A stretch of 44,757 nt of DNA from Streptomyces griseocarneus. Lineage in GTDB: Bacteria > Actinomycetota > Actinomycetes > Streptomycetales > Streptomycetaceae. Numbering within the stretch: the first letter of the stretch is position 1; each line of letters begins with the position of its first letter. Shown here in pieces: positions 34,834-42,959 of this stretch. Where the stretch lies: the NCBI RefSeq assembly GCF_014655595.1, contig NZ_BNBL01000023.1:1-44757 (forward strand). The letters are read 5' to 3'. Under the pieces are notes generated by a model. That model made no database searches. It saw only the letters and a program-made list of their open reading frames with translations, and was not told where the DNA came from. A program made the translations under genes and the position numbers.

Positions 34834-35184
34834 TTGGAAAAGCCCGCCCCGAGTGCATGTGGCTCAGGGCGGGCATTGGCCCAGGCCCTGGCCGTCCTGC
34901 TGGCCCAGCCCGACGAACAGCGCCCGCAGGCCGCAGCGCGGGAAGCGGAGTGGGGCACCGGGCCAGCGGCCACCGCTGCCGCCGCCCTCGGCGAAGCACT
35001 CGCCGCGTACGGGCCGAGCACCTACGCCCGCACCCTGGACTCCGGACACGTCACCGCCGGCATGAGCCCCAAGGCCGCGCAGCAGGTCGCCGCCCTGACG
35101 GCCAAGGAGCCGGGCCGGAAGACACGACGACGAGGACTCGGCCACGGCTGGAAGGGTCTTGAGGCCGTCACCCGCCCTCGGTAG
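34834..35184 (+). CDS. Hypothetical Ala-rich protein, start uncertain
   Basis: Up to 116 residues from a TTG at 34834, with no good ribosome site; the coding feel starts near GRALAQALAVLLAQPDEQRP. Then AAATAAAALGEALAAYGPST-like Ala-rich helices, DSGHVTAGMSPKAAQQVAAL, and a basic tail. It may be the 3' part of a longer gene whose 5' end is lost, since the intergenic stretch before it is short on signals. Confidence 0.35.
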   Translation: MEKPAPSACGSGRALAQALAVLLAQPDEQRPQAAAREAEWGTGPAATAAAALGEALAAYGPSTYARTLDSGHVTAGMSPKAAQQVAALTAKEPGRKTRRRGLGHGWKGLEAVTRPR

Positions 35185-35290
35185 GCAGAGGAGTGCCGCC
35201 GGGTTCGGCATTCATCCGACGGCGCCCGACTGGTACCACGGCCAGTCCCTCGGCGGTAGCCTCCGTGAAGCCGCGACGGTGGGAGGGGCG

Positions 35291-35839
35291 TTGAAGTTCT
35301 CGATCGACACCAAGACCGACTCCTATGAGGAAGCGATCCGTACGGTGCAGGCGGCGTATCACCGGTCCGGCAAAGCGCTGCCCGCCGTACTGCAAGGTCC
35401 GTCAGGAGAGTTCGAGCCGGTGGTGTGGACAGCCCCTGGCTGGGAGAGCTTGAGCGGTGGCGCATGGACGGAATCGATGCTGAGGGCCTGGGTAACCTCG
35501 CTGCGGGACGTCGGCTGCCTCAATTACGTGTGGCGCATCTGCGCCGAGCCCGGCCCACCCGGCGTGCACACCCCGGTCCTCGCCGAGTACGTCACCTCCG
35601 GCCTGACCGGCAAGCAGGCGATAACGGGGATGACCCAGATCACCCGGCGCCTGAACCGTGCCGCCCGGGACTTCTGCGCCGCTGAGCCGTTCACCGTCAG
35701 GGAAGCTGCCCGGCGGCGCGTAGCTGATCCTGCCGTCGCCGCGATCGTCATGGACGAGCTCACCCGGCACCCGCTGTGGCCGCAGATGCGCCACCACGCC
35801 CACCCGCCCCAGCTGAACGGCGGATCAGCCGTACGCTGA
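35291..35839 (+). CDS. Hypothetical protein
   Basis: 182 residues. I chose the TTG at 35291, preceded by GGGAGGGG, giving MKFSIDTKTDSYEEAIRTVQ; the frame is open upstream to 35159 without coding character. Mixed alpha/beta protein with no recognised motif (VLQGPSGEFEPVVWTAPGWE, EPFTVREAARRRVADPAVAA). The 5' start has the look of a small cytoplasmic protein. It stands alone, about 230 bases from the convergent deformylase gene. Confidence 0.55.
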   Translation: MKFSIDTKTDSYEEAIRTVQAAYHRSGKALPAVLQGPSGEFEPVVWTAPGWESLSGGAWTESMLRAWVTSLRDVGCLNYVWRICAEPGPPGVHTPVLAEYVTSGLTGKQAITGMTQITRRLNRAARDFCAAEPFTVREAARRRVADPAVAAIVMDELTRHPLWPQMRHHAHPPQLNGGSAVR

Positions 35840-36070
35840 GCTGCGTTGGCTACGTACGCAGTGCAGGCCCTGCCGCCTCCGAGCCTCCGCCACCGTGCCC
35901 AGCCTTCAGCCGTAGCCCTGCGCGGCTGATGTGGGTGATGCGGCGGCGGCCGCCGTGCAGGACCGCCGGCAGCGCCAGCCAGGGCATGCACACTGGCGTC
36001 GGCGAGAGCGGGAGACGTCATACCCGGCACAACGACCACGATCGCTGTACGTCGCTGAATTGCACCGGGA

Positions 36071-36640
36071 CTACTGCTCGTACGCCCAGGCCCGGCCGGT
36101 CTGCCGGTACTCCTCCACCGGGATGGGCTCCACGCCGGGCCGAATGCTGGCGGTGTAGAGCAGGCCGTCGAGGTGGTCGATCTCGTGGGCGACGAGCCGG
36201 CCGAGGCCGCGCTCGTACACGGTGGTGACCTCGGTGCCTTCCAGCGCGGTGGTCACCACCGTGATCACCAAGGGGCGGGGGACCATGCCGCGGACGTCGA
36301 AGAAGGACAGGCACCCCTTGTACTGCTCGTCCATGTCCTCGGAGCACGTGGTGATGCGCCGGTTGAGCAGGGCGATCGGAGCGGCGGCGGGGTCGGCGCC
36401 CTGGACGACGGCCGCCGCGCGGGCGATGCCGATCTGCGGGGCTGCGATGCCCATGCCCTTGGCGAAGGGGTGGACGCGAGCGACGCGCTCCATCGCAGCG
36501 AACAGCGTCTCGACGGTCTGCTCGGCGGTGTCCTTCTCGTCCGGCAGGCCGAAGGGGCGGGCGGCCTCGGCAAGAACGGGAGCACCGTACTGCACTACGC
36601 CGAGGTCACGCATCTGCTCGCTGGGCCGCAACGTCGTCAC
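36071..36640 (-). CDS. def: Peptide deformylase
   Basis: 189 residues from the GTG at 36640, preceded by AGGGAG; the frame continues to 36691 without support. Removes the N-formyl group from nascent proteins. The three family motifs are GMGIAAPQIG (62-71), YKGCLS (107-112; Cys110 metal ligand) and HEIDHLDG (152-159; His152 and His156 metal ligands, Glu153 catalytic). Motif II is normally EGCLS; here Lys108 replaces Glu. Streptomycetes usually have several deformylases; an extra copy on an accessory arm is not the housekeeping one (inference) and may give resistance to deformylase inhibitors. Confidence 0.9.
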   Translation of the reverse strand: MTTLRPSEQMRDLGVVQYGAPVLAEAARPFGLPDEKDTAEQTVETLFAAMERVARVHPFAKGMGIAAPQIGIARAAAVVQGADPAAAPIALLNRRITTCSEDMDEQYKGCLSFFDVRGMVPRPLVITVVTTALEGTEVTTVYERGLGRLVAHEIDHLDGLLYTASIRPGVEPIPVEEYRQTGRAWAYEQ

Positions 36641-36721
36641 GTCAGCTCCCTGTCGCTCGTGTCGCGTTCGGGCCGGGCCCGGAACCTCCATTCGAGACGC
36701 TACCGGGCGTGGAGGGCCGGT

Positions 36722-36961
36722 GTGGAGGTCGTCCAGGAGAAGAACCTGGCCCCGTTCTCATGGGTCGGCGGGCGCCCCACCGTCGCCACCGAGGAGATCA
36801 TCAAGGCCGCCCGCGGCCTCCTGCCCGACCCCGGCCGCTCCATCACCTCGATCGCCAAGATGCTGGGCGTCTCTCCGGGCACCCTCTACAACCACATCCC
36901 CGACCTCCGCGAACTGCGCGCCGACGCCATCCCCCAACAACTCGAAGCATCGGAGCGGTGA
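36722..36961 (+). pseudogene. C-terminal HTH of a serine recombinase
   Basis: About 79 codons: GGRPTVATEEIIKAARGLLP followed by SITSIAKMLGVSPGTLYNHI matches the DNA-binding tail of resolvase/invertase proteins (GRP...ARG.S...IAK.LGVS..TLY.H). The catalytic domain upstream is missing; that space is the start of the divergent deformylase gene. It may be translated from the GTG at 36722 as a free HTH protein. Confidence 0.5.
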
Positions 36962-37114
36962 CCACATGCCGATCCGGCCCGAGAACCAAGGGTGTCGCCG
37001 TCGGGCCGCCCGTAAGACGAAACTATTTTGGTTGCTTGAGGCTCCTAGTGCTGTTTTCGGCTCCCTGAGACCCCAGAGGGGTGAAAGTACCTACCACTTA
37101 GGAGGGCAAAGACC

Positions 37115-38236
37115 ATGACCAACCCAAGCAAGCAAGTCCGGCTGCGGCCAGCACTCCTCGTTCTTATTCGAGACGAGGACGCTCCTGCGCCCGTAGACAG
37201 CACTCCCTGGGGCACCCTCATCTCTCGGTGGCTCTGTGGCCGTCCTGTGCAGGGGAACCGCACTATCGCGCATCGTGTGGGTATCCGGCCCGATGCGCTG
37301 ATCACCCGCCTGGTGACCATCCCTGACAGTCCTCAGCTGCAAGACGTGTACGGAAACGACGGTGTCCCGTTCATCGTTGACGCCACCCTTCCCGCTGAGG
37401 CGCTTCAGGTGGTGTCCCGGTGCCGCGGCCTCACGCGAGCCTCGCTCTGTCAGGCTCTCCCCTTCAAACGGCAGTGGGTTCTTGCGCCCACCACGGCGTA
37501 CTTCTCCCGTGAGATCGCCGGCGCGCTCATGCTGGTGGGCATCCCGGAGCGCGCCTGCGAGGCTTACCGTGATGCGCATGATGTGCTCAGGATCTGGTTC
37601 GAGACCGGTGACACGAGCCTTGCCCTCGCCTTTGCCGACAAGTGGCGTTTGCAGATCCGGGGCCGGAAGAACCTCCAGTCCATCCTCGACGGAGTACAGC
37701 AGGTCATTTCGGACAACCGCGATATCTATAGCACCGACCTGTTCATTGCGCGGCTCAATCGCGAGACGCGACGCCTGCATGACGCGAACAAGCCGCTCTA
37801 CAAGAGGCAGCTGAAGCACCACCACGTCGGCTCGTTGAGCGGTGTGGAGGTCGCCGCGCGACGCCATCGCTCCCTGGATGAGGTACTCGCTGAGGGACTG
37901 GACCATCCCTGCCTTGACGTCCTGCTGGCCGACTTCAGGGACGACCAGAAGAAGGCGGTCTACGCCCGGTGGCTCGATGACGAGGTCACCAACTGGCACC
38001 ACGCCGCTGTCTATGCCGGCGCAAAGATCCCCGGGAAGTTCAAGGAACGTGTCCGCCGCAAAGTGAACAGGGCTAGGGACAAGCACCGCGCCGAGGTTCC
38101 TGAGGGATGCAGGCACTGCCGGATCGGAAAGCCCCGCAAGGAGAAGGCTCCCAAGAAGCAGATCCTCCCGCCATCGATGACGGGTTCCGCGGAAGCTGGA
38201 CCGGACAAGACCGGGGAGGCCGAACTTCATGGCTGA
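37115..38236 (+). CDS. Unrecognised 373-residue protein
   Basis: ATG at 37115 with TAGGAGG 10 bases upstream; a lower-GC leader of 140 bases precedes it. No known domain recognised. N-terminal part is mixed (PALLVLIRDEDAPAPVDSTP, RTIAHRVGIRPDALITRLV); the middle and C-terminal parts are strongly basic and helical (FIARLNRETRRLHDANKPLY, KRQLKHHHVG, RHRSLDEVLAEGLDHP). It ends with CRHCRIGKPRKEKAPKKQ, a CxxC in a Lys/Arg-rich tail that suggests nucleic-acid binding. It overlaps the next gene by 8 bases, so the two work together. Codon use is less GC-biased than the neighbours, suggesting recent arrival. Confidence 0.65.
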   Translation: MTNPSKQVRLRPALLVLIRDEDAPAPVDSTPWGTLISRWLCGRPVQGNRTIAHRVGIRPDALITRLVTIPDSPQLQDVYGNDGVPFIVDATLPAEALQVVSRCRGLTRASLCQALPFKRQWVLAPTTAYFSREIAGALMLVGIPERACEAYRDAHDVLRIWFETGDTSLALAFADKWRLQIRGRKNLQSILDGVQQVISDNRDIYSTDLFIARLNRETRRLHDANKPLYKRQLKHHHVGSLSGVEVAARRHRSLDEVLAEGLDHPCLDVLLADFRDDQKKAVYARWLDDEVTNWHHAAVYAGAKIPGKFKERVRRKVNRARDKHRAEVPEGCRHCRIGKPRKEKAPKKQILPPSMTGSAEAGPDKTGEAELHG

Positions 38237-38561
38237 CCTCCGGACTCCTGCCCTGGCGTCATCACCCGACAGTGAAGAGAGCATCCGTGCCGAGGCACGG
38301 GGAGTGCTCGGCGACTGCCTGCTCAAGGCTCTCAGCGTCCTGCTCTACATGCTTGTTCCGGCCCTGGTCGTGCTGGCCATCTGCGTCGCCCGGAGCGGGA
38401 CGTACGACGTGATCGCTGCCGCGCTCATCACGGCGGCAGTGACCTTACTGCCCATCGGGCATAAGCCGTGGCAACACGCTCTTCGCCGCTACGAGGAGCG
38501 TGCGGTTGTCCGCGAGAGGCTGCGCTCGGCGCATCAGCAACGGAGACGTTGGCTGCGGTAA
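38229..38561 (+). CDS. Small membrane protein coupled to unrecognised protein
   Basis: 110 residues; ATG at 38229 inside the end of the upstream gene (8-base overlap). Two transmembrane helices: ALSVLLYMLVPALVVLAICV (about 34-53) and YDVIAAALITAAVTLLPIG (about 59-77), then a basic cytoplasmic tail (RRYEERAVVRERLRSAHQQR). No family recognised. The pair could be a cytoplasmic effector with a membrane anchor. Confidence 0.6.
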   Translation: MADLRTPALASSPDSEESIRAEARGVLGDCLLKALSVLLYMLVPALVVLAICVARSGTYDVIAAALITAAVTLLPIGHKPWQHALRRYEERAVVRERLRSAHQQRRRWLR

Positions 38562-38659
38562 CCCTGGGCACGAAGCGCCAGCAGAATCTCGCCGTCGGCG
38601 TTCTCGAGGATGAGTCCGGCGAAGAGGATGGCGGAGAGCCTGGGGGCGGGGGCGGACAT
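38534..38659 (-). pseudogene. Truncated NUDIX-type start
   Basis: 41 codons reading MSAPAPRLSAILFAGLILEN then ADGEILLALRAQG before losing sense. The LILENADGEILLALR pattern is the first strand of NUDIX hydrolases; the Nudix box is absent. It overlaps the 3' end of the membrane-protein gene on the other strand. Probably a broken gene start. Confidence 0.3.
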
Positions 38660-38740
38660 GCGGTGGTCCTCCTGCGGTCGGCGTCGAGGCGATGCCGACC
38701 GTATCGGCCCTGTGCCTGTGACCGCTGCCGTTTCGCCCGG

Positions 38741-39637
38741 TCAGAACACTGGGGGGCGGCCGGCGCAGGTGAGGCGGGCGACAGTGCGCCAGCTCATCGG
38801 CGAGCGGGTGCCACAGTCCGTCCGGAGCCCCTCCAAAAAGCCGGCGAGGGACGTGCGCAGGGCTTCTCGCTCGCGGAATCGCCACAGTGTCACCAGCCAC
38901 CAGGTGGCGAGGTTGAGGGGGATCAGGATCCGCGGGAGGTTCCGGCGGGCGAGCCAAACCCGGTTGCGAGCGTTGAGCCGGTAGAACCGCGTGTGCCGGG
39001 CCGGGTTGGTGGCGGGGTGGTGCACGATGACGTCCGGCGTGTACAGGCCGGTGTGGCCGTGGTTCCACAGCCGCCAGGCGAGGTCGATGCCCTCGTGGAA
39101 GAGGAAGAAACCGTCCGGCCAGCCGCCGGCGAGCGCGAACGCGGAGCGGCGGACGAGGACGACGCCTTCGGCCATGACGGTCACGATGCCAGGCCGCGTG
39201 GCGTCGGCGGCGCGCAGCCGGGGTACCCACCGGCGCAGCGTCGTGCCGGTGTGGGGGTCGGCGATGCGGGGCTGGACGTAGGCGAGCTGGTGGTCGCGCT
39301 GTAGCTCGGCGGCCAGCCGGGCCAAGGTGTCGTGGTCGGGGAGCTGGGCGTCGTTGTCGAAGAAGAAGACGAACTCGCCCTTGACGTTCTCGGCGCCCAC
39401 GTTGCGGCCTGCGGGGATGCCGATGTTCTCGGGCAGCGCGACCGTGCGCACCCCTTCGGGGATCTGCTCGGGGTGACAGCCGTTACCGACGACCACGACG
39501 TCGAGGTCCACGCCCTGCTGGGCCAGAAGCGAGGCCAAGGCCGACGGGAACTCGTCGGGCCTGTCGTTCATGGTCAAGACCACGGCGCCGATCGACGGGT
39601 GGGGGGCTCCAGTGCTCACGGTGTCCTTCAGCGTCAC
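38741..39637 (-). CDS. Family 2 glycosyltransferase
   Basis: 298 residues from a GTG at 39637. GT-A fold: IGAVVLTMNDRPDEFPSAL at the N-terminus, NIGIPAGRNVGAENVKGEFV, the DXD-like metal site FFFDNDAQ (Asp94, Asp96), EGVVLVRRSAFALAGGWPDG and FFLFHEGIDLAWRLW (catalytic region). The C-terminus has amphipathic/hydrophobic stretches (RILIPLNLATWWLVTLW), so it is probably membrane-associated. Resembles rhamnosyltransferase-type GT2 enzymes that glycosylate surface molecules; substrate unknown. Confidence 0.88.
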   Translation of the reverse strand: MTLKDTVSTGAPHPSIGAVVLTMNDRPDEFPSALASLLAQQGVDLDVVVVGNGCHPEQIPEGVRTVALPENIGIPAGRNVGAENVKGEFVFFFDNDAQLPDHDTLARLAAELQRDHQLAYVQPRIADPHTGTTLRRWVPRLRAADATRPGIVTVMAEGVVLVRRSAFALAGGWPDGFFLFHEGIDLAWRLWNHGHTGLYTPDVIVHHPATNPARHTRFYRLNARNRVWLARRNLPRILIPLNLATWWLVTLWRFREREALRTSLAGFLEGLRTDCGTRSPMSWRTVARLTCAGRPPVF

Positions 39638-39689
39638 GTCATGTGTTCGCTGCCCTACCGTAATGCACGCCCCGTCGCCCCGGTGACGA

Positions 39690-40366
39690 TCAGCAGTCCG
39701 CGAGGACCGCCAGGACTGCTTCCAGGCCGGCGTGCCGCGCCGTACAGACCCCGGGTTCGCCCTTGCGCGGCTGCCGGTTCACGAGCGAGTCCGCCACGGC
39801 GAAACCGCCGCCGCGGCCGCCGCTCGGTGCTCGGCGACGGCGAAGACGCCGGCGGCCTCCATATCGGCAGTGAGGATCCCCTCAGCGCTGTACTGCTCCA
39901 CCTCGGCGTGGGTCTCCCGGTAGGGCGCATCCGTACTCCACCCCGTTCCTTCCCGCACGGTGGCGCCGTGTGCCTGGAGGGCGTCCGCCAGTTGGCCGGT
40001 CAGCGCGGCCGAGGGCAGCGCGTACCGGCTGGGGGCGAGGTAGTGGCGGGAGACGCCCTCGTCGCGCAGGGCCCGATTGCACACCACGAGGTGCCCGGGC
40101 CGTAGGTCTTCTTGGAGAGCGGCGGCGGTGCCTACCGTGACAATCCGACGTGCGCCGAGGGCGATGAGCTGCTCGGTGACGAGCGCGGCGGCCGGGGCGC
40201 CGAGCCCGAAGCCGCCGCACACCGCCACGAAGTGGCGCTCCCGCTGGAGCAGCTGCAGGTCTCCTCTCACCCATCCCTCCAGCGGGCGGCCGCCGTAGCG
40301 GAGGCCGATATGGCGCCAGAGGGAGCGTTGATCCCACTCGGCATCCGTGAGGTCACCCCGCCCCAT
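39690..40366 (-). pseudogene. Nucleoside phosphorylase with chimeric start and frameshifted end
   Basis: Purine/uridine phosphorylase fold: CGGFGLGAPAAALVTEQLIA, RRIVTVGTAAALQEDL, LVVCNRALRDEGVSRHYLAP, STDAPYRETHAEVEQYSAEG and TADMEAAGVFAVAEH (Met-Glu-Ala substrate site). The first residues, MGRGDLTDAEW, are those of an IS5-type transposase start, so the 5' end is a fusion with IS debris. Near 39795-39815, in a GC-rich run, the frame is lost; shifting by one base restores AVADSLVNRQPRKGEP to a stop at 39690. Either two real lesions or one lesion plus a sequencing slip. Confidence 0.65.
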
Positions 40367-40404
40367 GTGTACATCAACACGGGCGCGAAGTAGTCGCATG
40401 ACCG

Positions 40405-40425
40405 GGCCGGACAAGTCCTAGTCGC
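40405..40425. repeat. 21-bp direct repeat, copy 1
   Basis: GGCCGGACAAGTCCTAGTCG(C). Identical to 41023-41043 in the same orientation. It contains the TAG stop of the gene at 40418-40891. The two copies frame 597 bases holding that gene. Confidence 0.9.
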
Positions 40426-40891
40426 GCCAAGGACTGAGGGGGATTCCCAGATCCGTTCGGGCCTGTTCGTGATAGATGTTCATCAGGGCCTCCAGGTCGC
40501 CTTCCGCTACCGGTGTGGCGTCCTGGTTCTTGGCTGCAGTCTGCTCTTGCCACAGGCAGAGATTGACCGCGTGGGCGGCCTTGATTGCCGCCGGTGCCGT
40601 CAGCAGCACCAGGGTTTCGAAGAGTATTGATCGCCGCTGTTCGGCTTCTGCCATCTCGGCAAGAAGCTGCATTCGGTCTTCTGTTCCTTCTGTCGCCCGC
40701 CGGGCCCGCTTGGCAGCGCCGTACACCTCTTTCACGCAGGAGGCGTACTCGATGTAAGTGTTGAGCTTGCGCTCATCCCAGCGCGTTGCCATGCCACGTC
40801 GGTGCCGAGCGCGCTCAGCCACAGCCGTGCTCAGATACGAGGTCAGGGCGCCGATGAGGACGCCGGCGAGCGTCACAATCTGAGTGATCAT
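40418..40891 (-). CDS. Small membrane-anchored hypothetical protein
   Basis: 157 residues from the ATG at 40891. One N-terminal transmembrane helix (MITQIVTLAGVLIGALTSYL) is followed by a cytoplasmic helical domain (KLNTYIEYASCVKEVYGAAK, RSILFETLVLLTAPAAIKAA). Streptomycetes have many such proteins of unknown function. The gene sits between two 21-bp direct repeats, and its stop codon lies in one of them. Confidence 0.65.
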   Translation of the reverse strand: MITQIVTLAGVLIGALTSYLSTAVAERARHRRGMATRWDERKLNTYIEYASCVKEVYGAAKRARRATEGTEDRMQLLAEMAEAEQRRSILFETLVLLTAPAAIKAAHAVNLCLWQEQTAAKNQDATPVAEGDLEALMNIYHEQARTDLGIPLSPWRD

Positions 40892-41022
40892 GCGGCCGAA
40901 TCTAGGCCGTCCTCCAGCACGGCACGACAACTCTTTCGATGGGTGGACGGTCGAGGCCGACCTGGGCGGCGCTGGCTTGTCAGGGTGATGCCCCCACCAG
41001 CATGTGTAGTGGTCACGTGAGC

Positions 41023-41043
41023 GGCCGGACAAGTCCTAGTCGC
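41023..41043. repeat. 21-bp direct repeat, copy 2
   Basis: Second identical copy of the 21-bp sequence at 40405-40425. It lies upstream of the same gene, 130 bases before its start, between that gene and the RibD fragment. Confidence 0.9.
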
Positions 41044-41162
41044 TGACCAGGCCCGAAAACTAGACAGATCGCCCCGCCCCACGCCAAGCGGAACGATCTA
41101 CCGAGGGGCCAGTCATCCGAACAGGGGCTCGCTGGCGATCAAGAGTTCCCACACAGGCACTC

Positions 41163-41474
41163 ATGACCCACCACAAGCGTCCGTCGTTCACGCTCTCCGA
41201 CACCACGTTCCACTTCGTCGACAGCGACCCGGCCACGGTTCTCGAACGGGCGCGGGAAGCGGCGCAGGGCAAGGATGTCCGACTCGGTGGCGGGGTCACC
41301 ACCATCCGGCAGTTCCTTGATGCTGACCTTGTCGACACCATGCATGTGGCGGTCTCGCCGGTAAAGCTCGGGTCCGGACTCTGGGAGTCCCCCGATGACC
41401 TGCTCGACCGGTTCCACCTGGAGGTCGTGCCCAGCCCGGGCGGCGTGACGCACCACCTGTTCTGGCGAAGGTGA
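41163..41474 (+). pseudogene. RibD C-terminal (DHFR-like) domain, 5' truncated
   Basis: 103 codons: THHKRPSFTLSDTTFHFVDS, LERAREAAQGKDVRLGGGV, ADLVDTMHVAVSPVKLGSGL, DRFHLEVVPSPGGVTHHLFW. This is the second half of a dihydrofolate-reductase-like (RibD C-terminal) protein, normally about 190-200 residues. The NADP-binding N-terminal half is missing. An internal deletion is also likely where LGSGLWESP replaces a longer LGSGERLW-type segment. An ATG happens to stand at the break. Confidence 0.75.
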
Positions 41475-41493
41475 CGCAAGGGCCCACTCGAGT

Positions 41494-41611
41494 TCAGGCT
41501 GCGACTGCGAGAGGGCGTCCGCCCCATCGGATGCCCTTCTCACTGCGGATGCGGGCGCGTTCCTTGCGCTGGGCGGCGAGCACGTCGGGGTGGCGGGCGT
41601 TGGCCTTGGGC
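41494..41611 (-). pseudogene. 3' fragment of an unidentified gene
   Basis: The frame reads KANARHPDVLAAQRKERARI then RSEKGIRWGGRP to a stop at 41494, clearly protein-like, but begins only at the edge of the IS at 41615. It may be the end of a transposase of the type at 44366; I cannot confirm this. It marks the gene into which the element inserted. Confidence 0.45.
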
Positions 41612-41636
41612 CTAGGGCCTGTTGTGAAAGTGCTGG

Positions 41637-42172
41637 TCAGAGCCACTCGTTGATGGCTGCAATGAGGACGGTGGCTTCGTAGCGGACAGCGAGTTTCTCG
41701 TATCGGGTGGCCACCGCCCGGTGTCTCTTGAGGCGGTTGATCCCGCACTCAACGGCATGACGCTCCCGGTAGTCGGTCTTGTCGAACTTCGGCGGTCGAC
41801 CACCACGCGAGCCGAGCTTCTGCCGGTTGCGGACCCGATCCGCTGGGACAGGGATCGTGGCCTTGATACCGCGTCTGCGCAGGTAGGAGCGGTTCGCGCG
41901 GGAGTCGTACGCTTTGTCGGCCCGGACTCTGTCCGGACGCTTGCGTGGCCGCCCCAGTCCGAGCCGGGGCACCCGGATCGCTTCCAGGACGCGCTCGAAC
42001 TGTGGTGAGTCACCTCGCTGGCCGGCCGTGATCACGACGGACAGAGGTTTCTGGCCTTGCTCGACAGCGAGGTGGATCTTGCTGGTCAGCCCGCCTCGCG
42101 AGCGTCCGAGCCCATGGTCGGGCGGCTCGACGACGATCCCGCCGGGCGGTTCCTTCTGGAGATCCCCCTTTT
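41637..42172 (-). CDS. IS element A transposase OrfB
   Basis: Catalytic half after the frameshift: RSRGGLTSKIHLAVEQGQKP, RADKAYDSRANRSYLRRRGI (second Asp), RHAVECGINRLKRHRAVATR (Glu) to NEWL. Complete and apparently functional if the frameshift occurs. Confidence 0.88.
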
Positions 42173-42511
42173 CGCCGCCCCGGCGGCGTGCTGGTGGGCT
42201 CGGCAGAGGGTGGAATCGACGCTCACGTCCCAGGTGATGCGGCCCTTCGCGTCTGCTTCGGCCTGGAGCTGAGAGACGATCCGAGCCCAGGTCCCGTTGC
42301 GCTGCCAGCGGCGGAACAGGTCGTAGACCCGGTCCCACGGCCCATACCGTTCCGGCACATCACGCCACGGGGCACCGGTCCGGGTCCGCCACCGTATGCC
42401 GTCTATCAACTGCCGCCGCGTCCAGACCAGTGGGCGCCCCGGTTTGATGCCCTGCGGCAGCAACGGCTCCAGCCGGGCCCATTGGCCGTTCGTCAGATCT
42501 CCACGCCCCAC
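42086..42511 (-). CDS. IS element A transposase OrfA
   Basis: 141 residues from a GTG. N-terminal part: MGRGDLTNGQWARLEPLLPQ, GIRWRTRTGAPWRDVPERYG, WDVSVDSTLCRAHQHAAGAA (first Asp). The slip site at 42164-42172 leads into OrfB. The start MGRGDLT is the same signature found fused to the phosphorylase at 40366. Confidence 0.88.
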   Translation of the reverse strand: MGRGDLTNGQWARLEPLLPQGIKPGRPLVWTRRQLIDGIRWRTRTGAPWRDVPERYGPWDRVYDLFRRWQRNGTWARIVSQLQAEADAKGRITWDVSVDSTLCRAHQHAAGAAKRGISRRNRPAGSSSSRPTMGSDAREAG

Positions 42512-42599
42512 AGGACGTGATCATTCACGACCAAGATCCACTCTCGCAACAGACCCTTAGACGTCGTTTCTTATGGCGTGATCGTTCGTTGAGCCGTGC

Positions 42600-42959
42600 A
42601 TGGCGGATCTCGTGGAGCGACTGGTGCCGGACGAGTTGTGGGTGCTGTTCCGGCGGGTGGTGCCACCGACTGAGGTGATACGTCCGCAGGGCGGTGGCCG
42701 GCGTCGGGCCGGTGACCGCGAAGCCCTGGCGGCGATCACCTTCGTGGCGACGTCGGGCTGCACCTGGCGGCAGCTGCCGCTGGTGTTCGGCCCGGCCTGG
42801 CAAACGGTCTACCGACGCTTCGCCCAGTGGAGCCGGGACCGGGTCTGGGCCCGGCTCTACCGTGTCATCCTTGACGAACTCGGAGCGCGGGGCGAGCTGG
42901 ACTGGTCGCGGTGCGCGATCGACTCGGTCAGCCTGCGGGCTGCAAAGGGGGGCCTTTGA
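42600..42959 (+). CDS. IS element B transposase OrfA
   Basis: 119 residues: MADLVERLVPDELWVLFRRV, ALAAITFVATSGCTWRQLPL, DWSRCAIDSVSLRAAKGG (first Asp). The slip site AAAGGGGGG at 42944-42952 precedes the OrfA stop. Confidence 0.88.
   Translation: MADLVERLVPDELWVLFRRVVPPTEVIRPQGGGRRRAGDREALAAITFVATSGCTWRQLPLVFGPAWQTVYRRFAQWSRDRVWARLYRVILDELGARGELDWSRCAIDSVSLRAAKGGL

Larger units (their letters stand above)
41615..42556 (-). mobile_element. IS5-family element A
   Basis: 942 bp. Imperfect 18-bp ends, GGGCCTGTTGTGAAAGTG versus GGGTCTGTTGCGAGAGTG (15 of 18). Flanked by CTA (41612-41614) and TTA (42557-42559), so no exact target duplication remains. Carries a two-frame transposase with an AAAAGGGGG slip site. 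Its right flank TTA is also the left flank of element B. Confidence 0.85.

Noticed and set aside
36173..36721. Upstream extension of the recombinase-tail frame
   Set aside because: It is antisense to the deformylase gene; only 36722-36961 has recombinase character.
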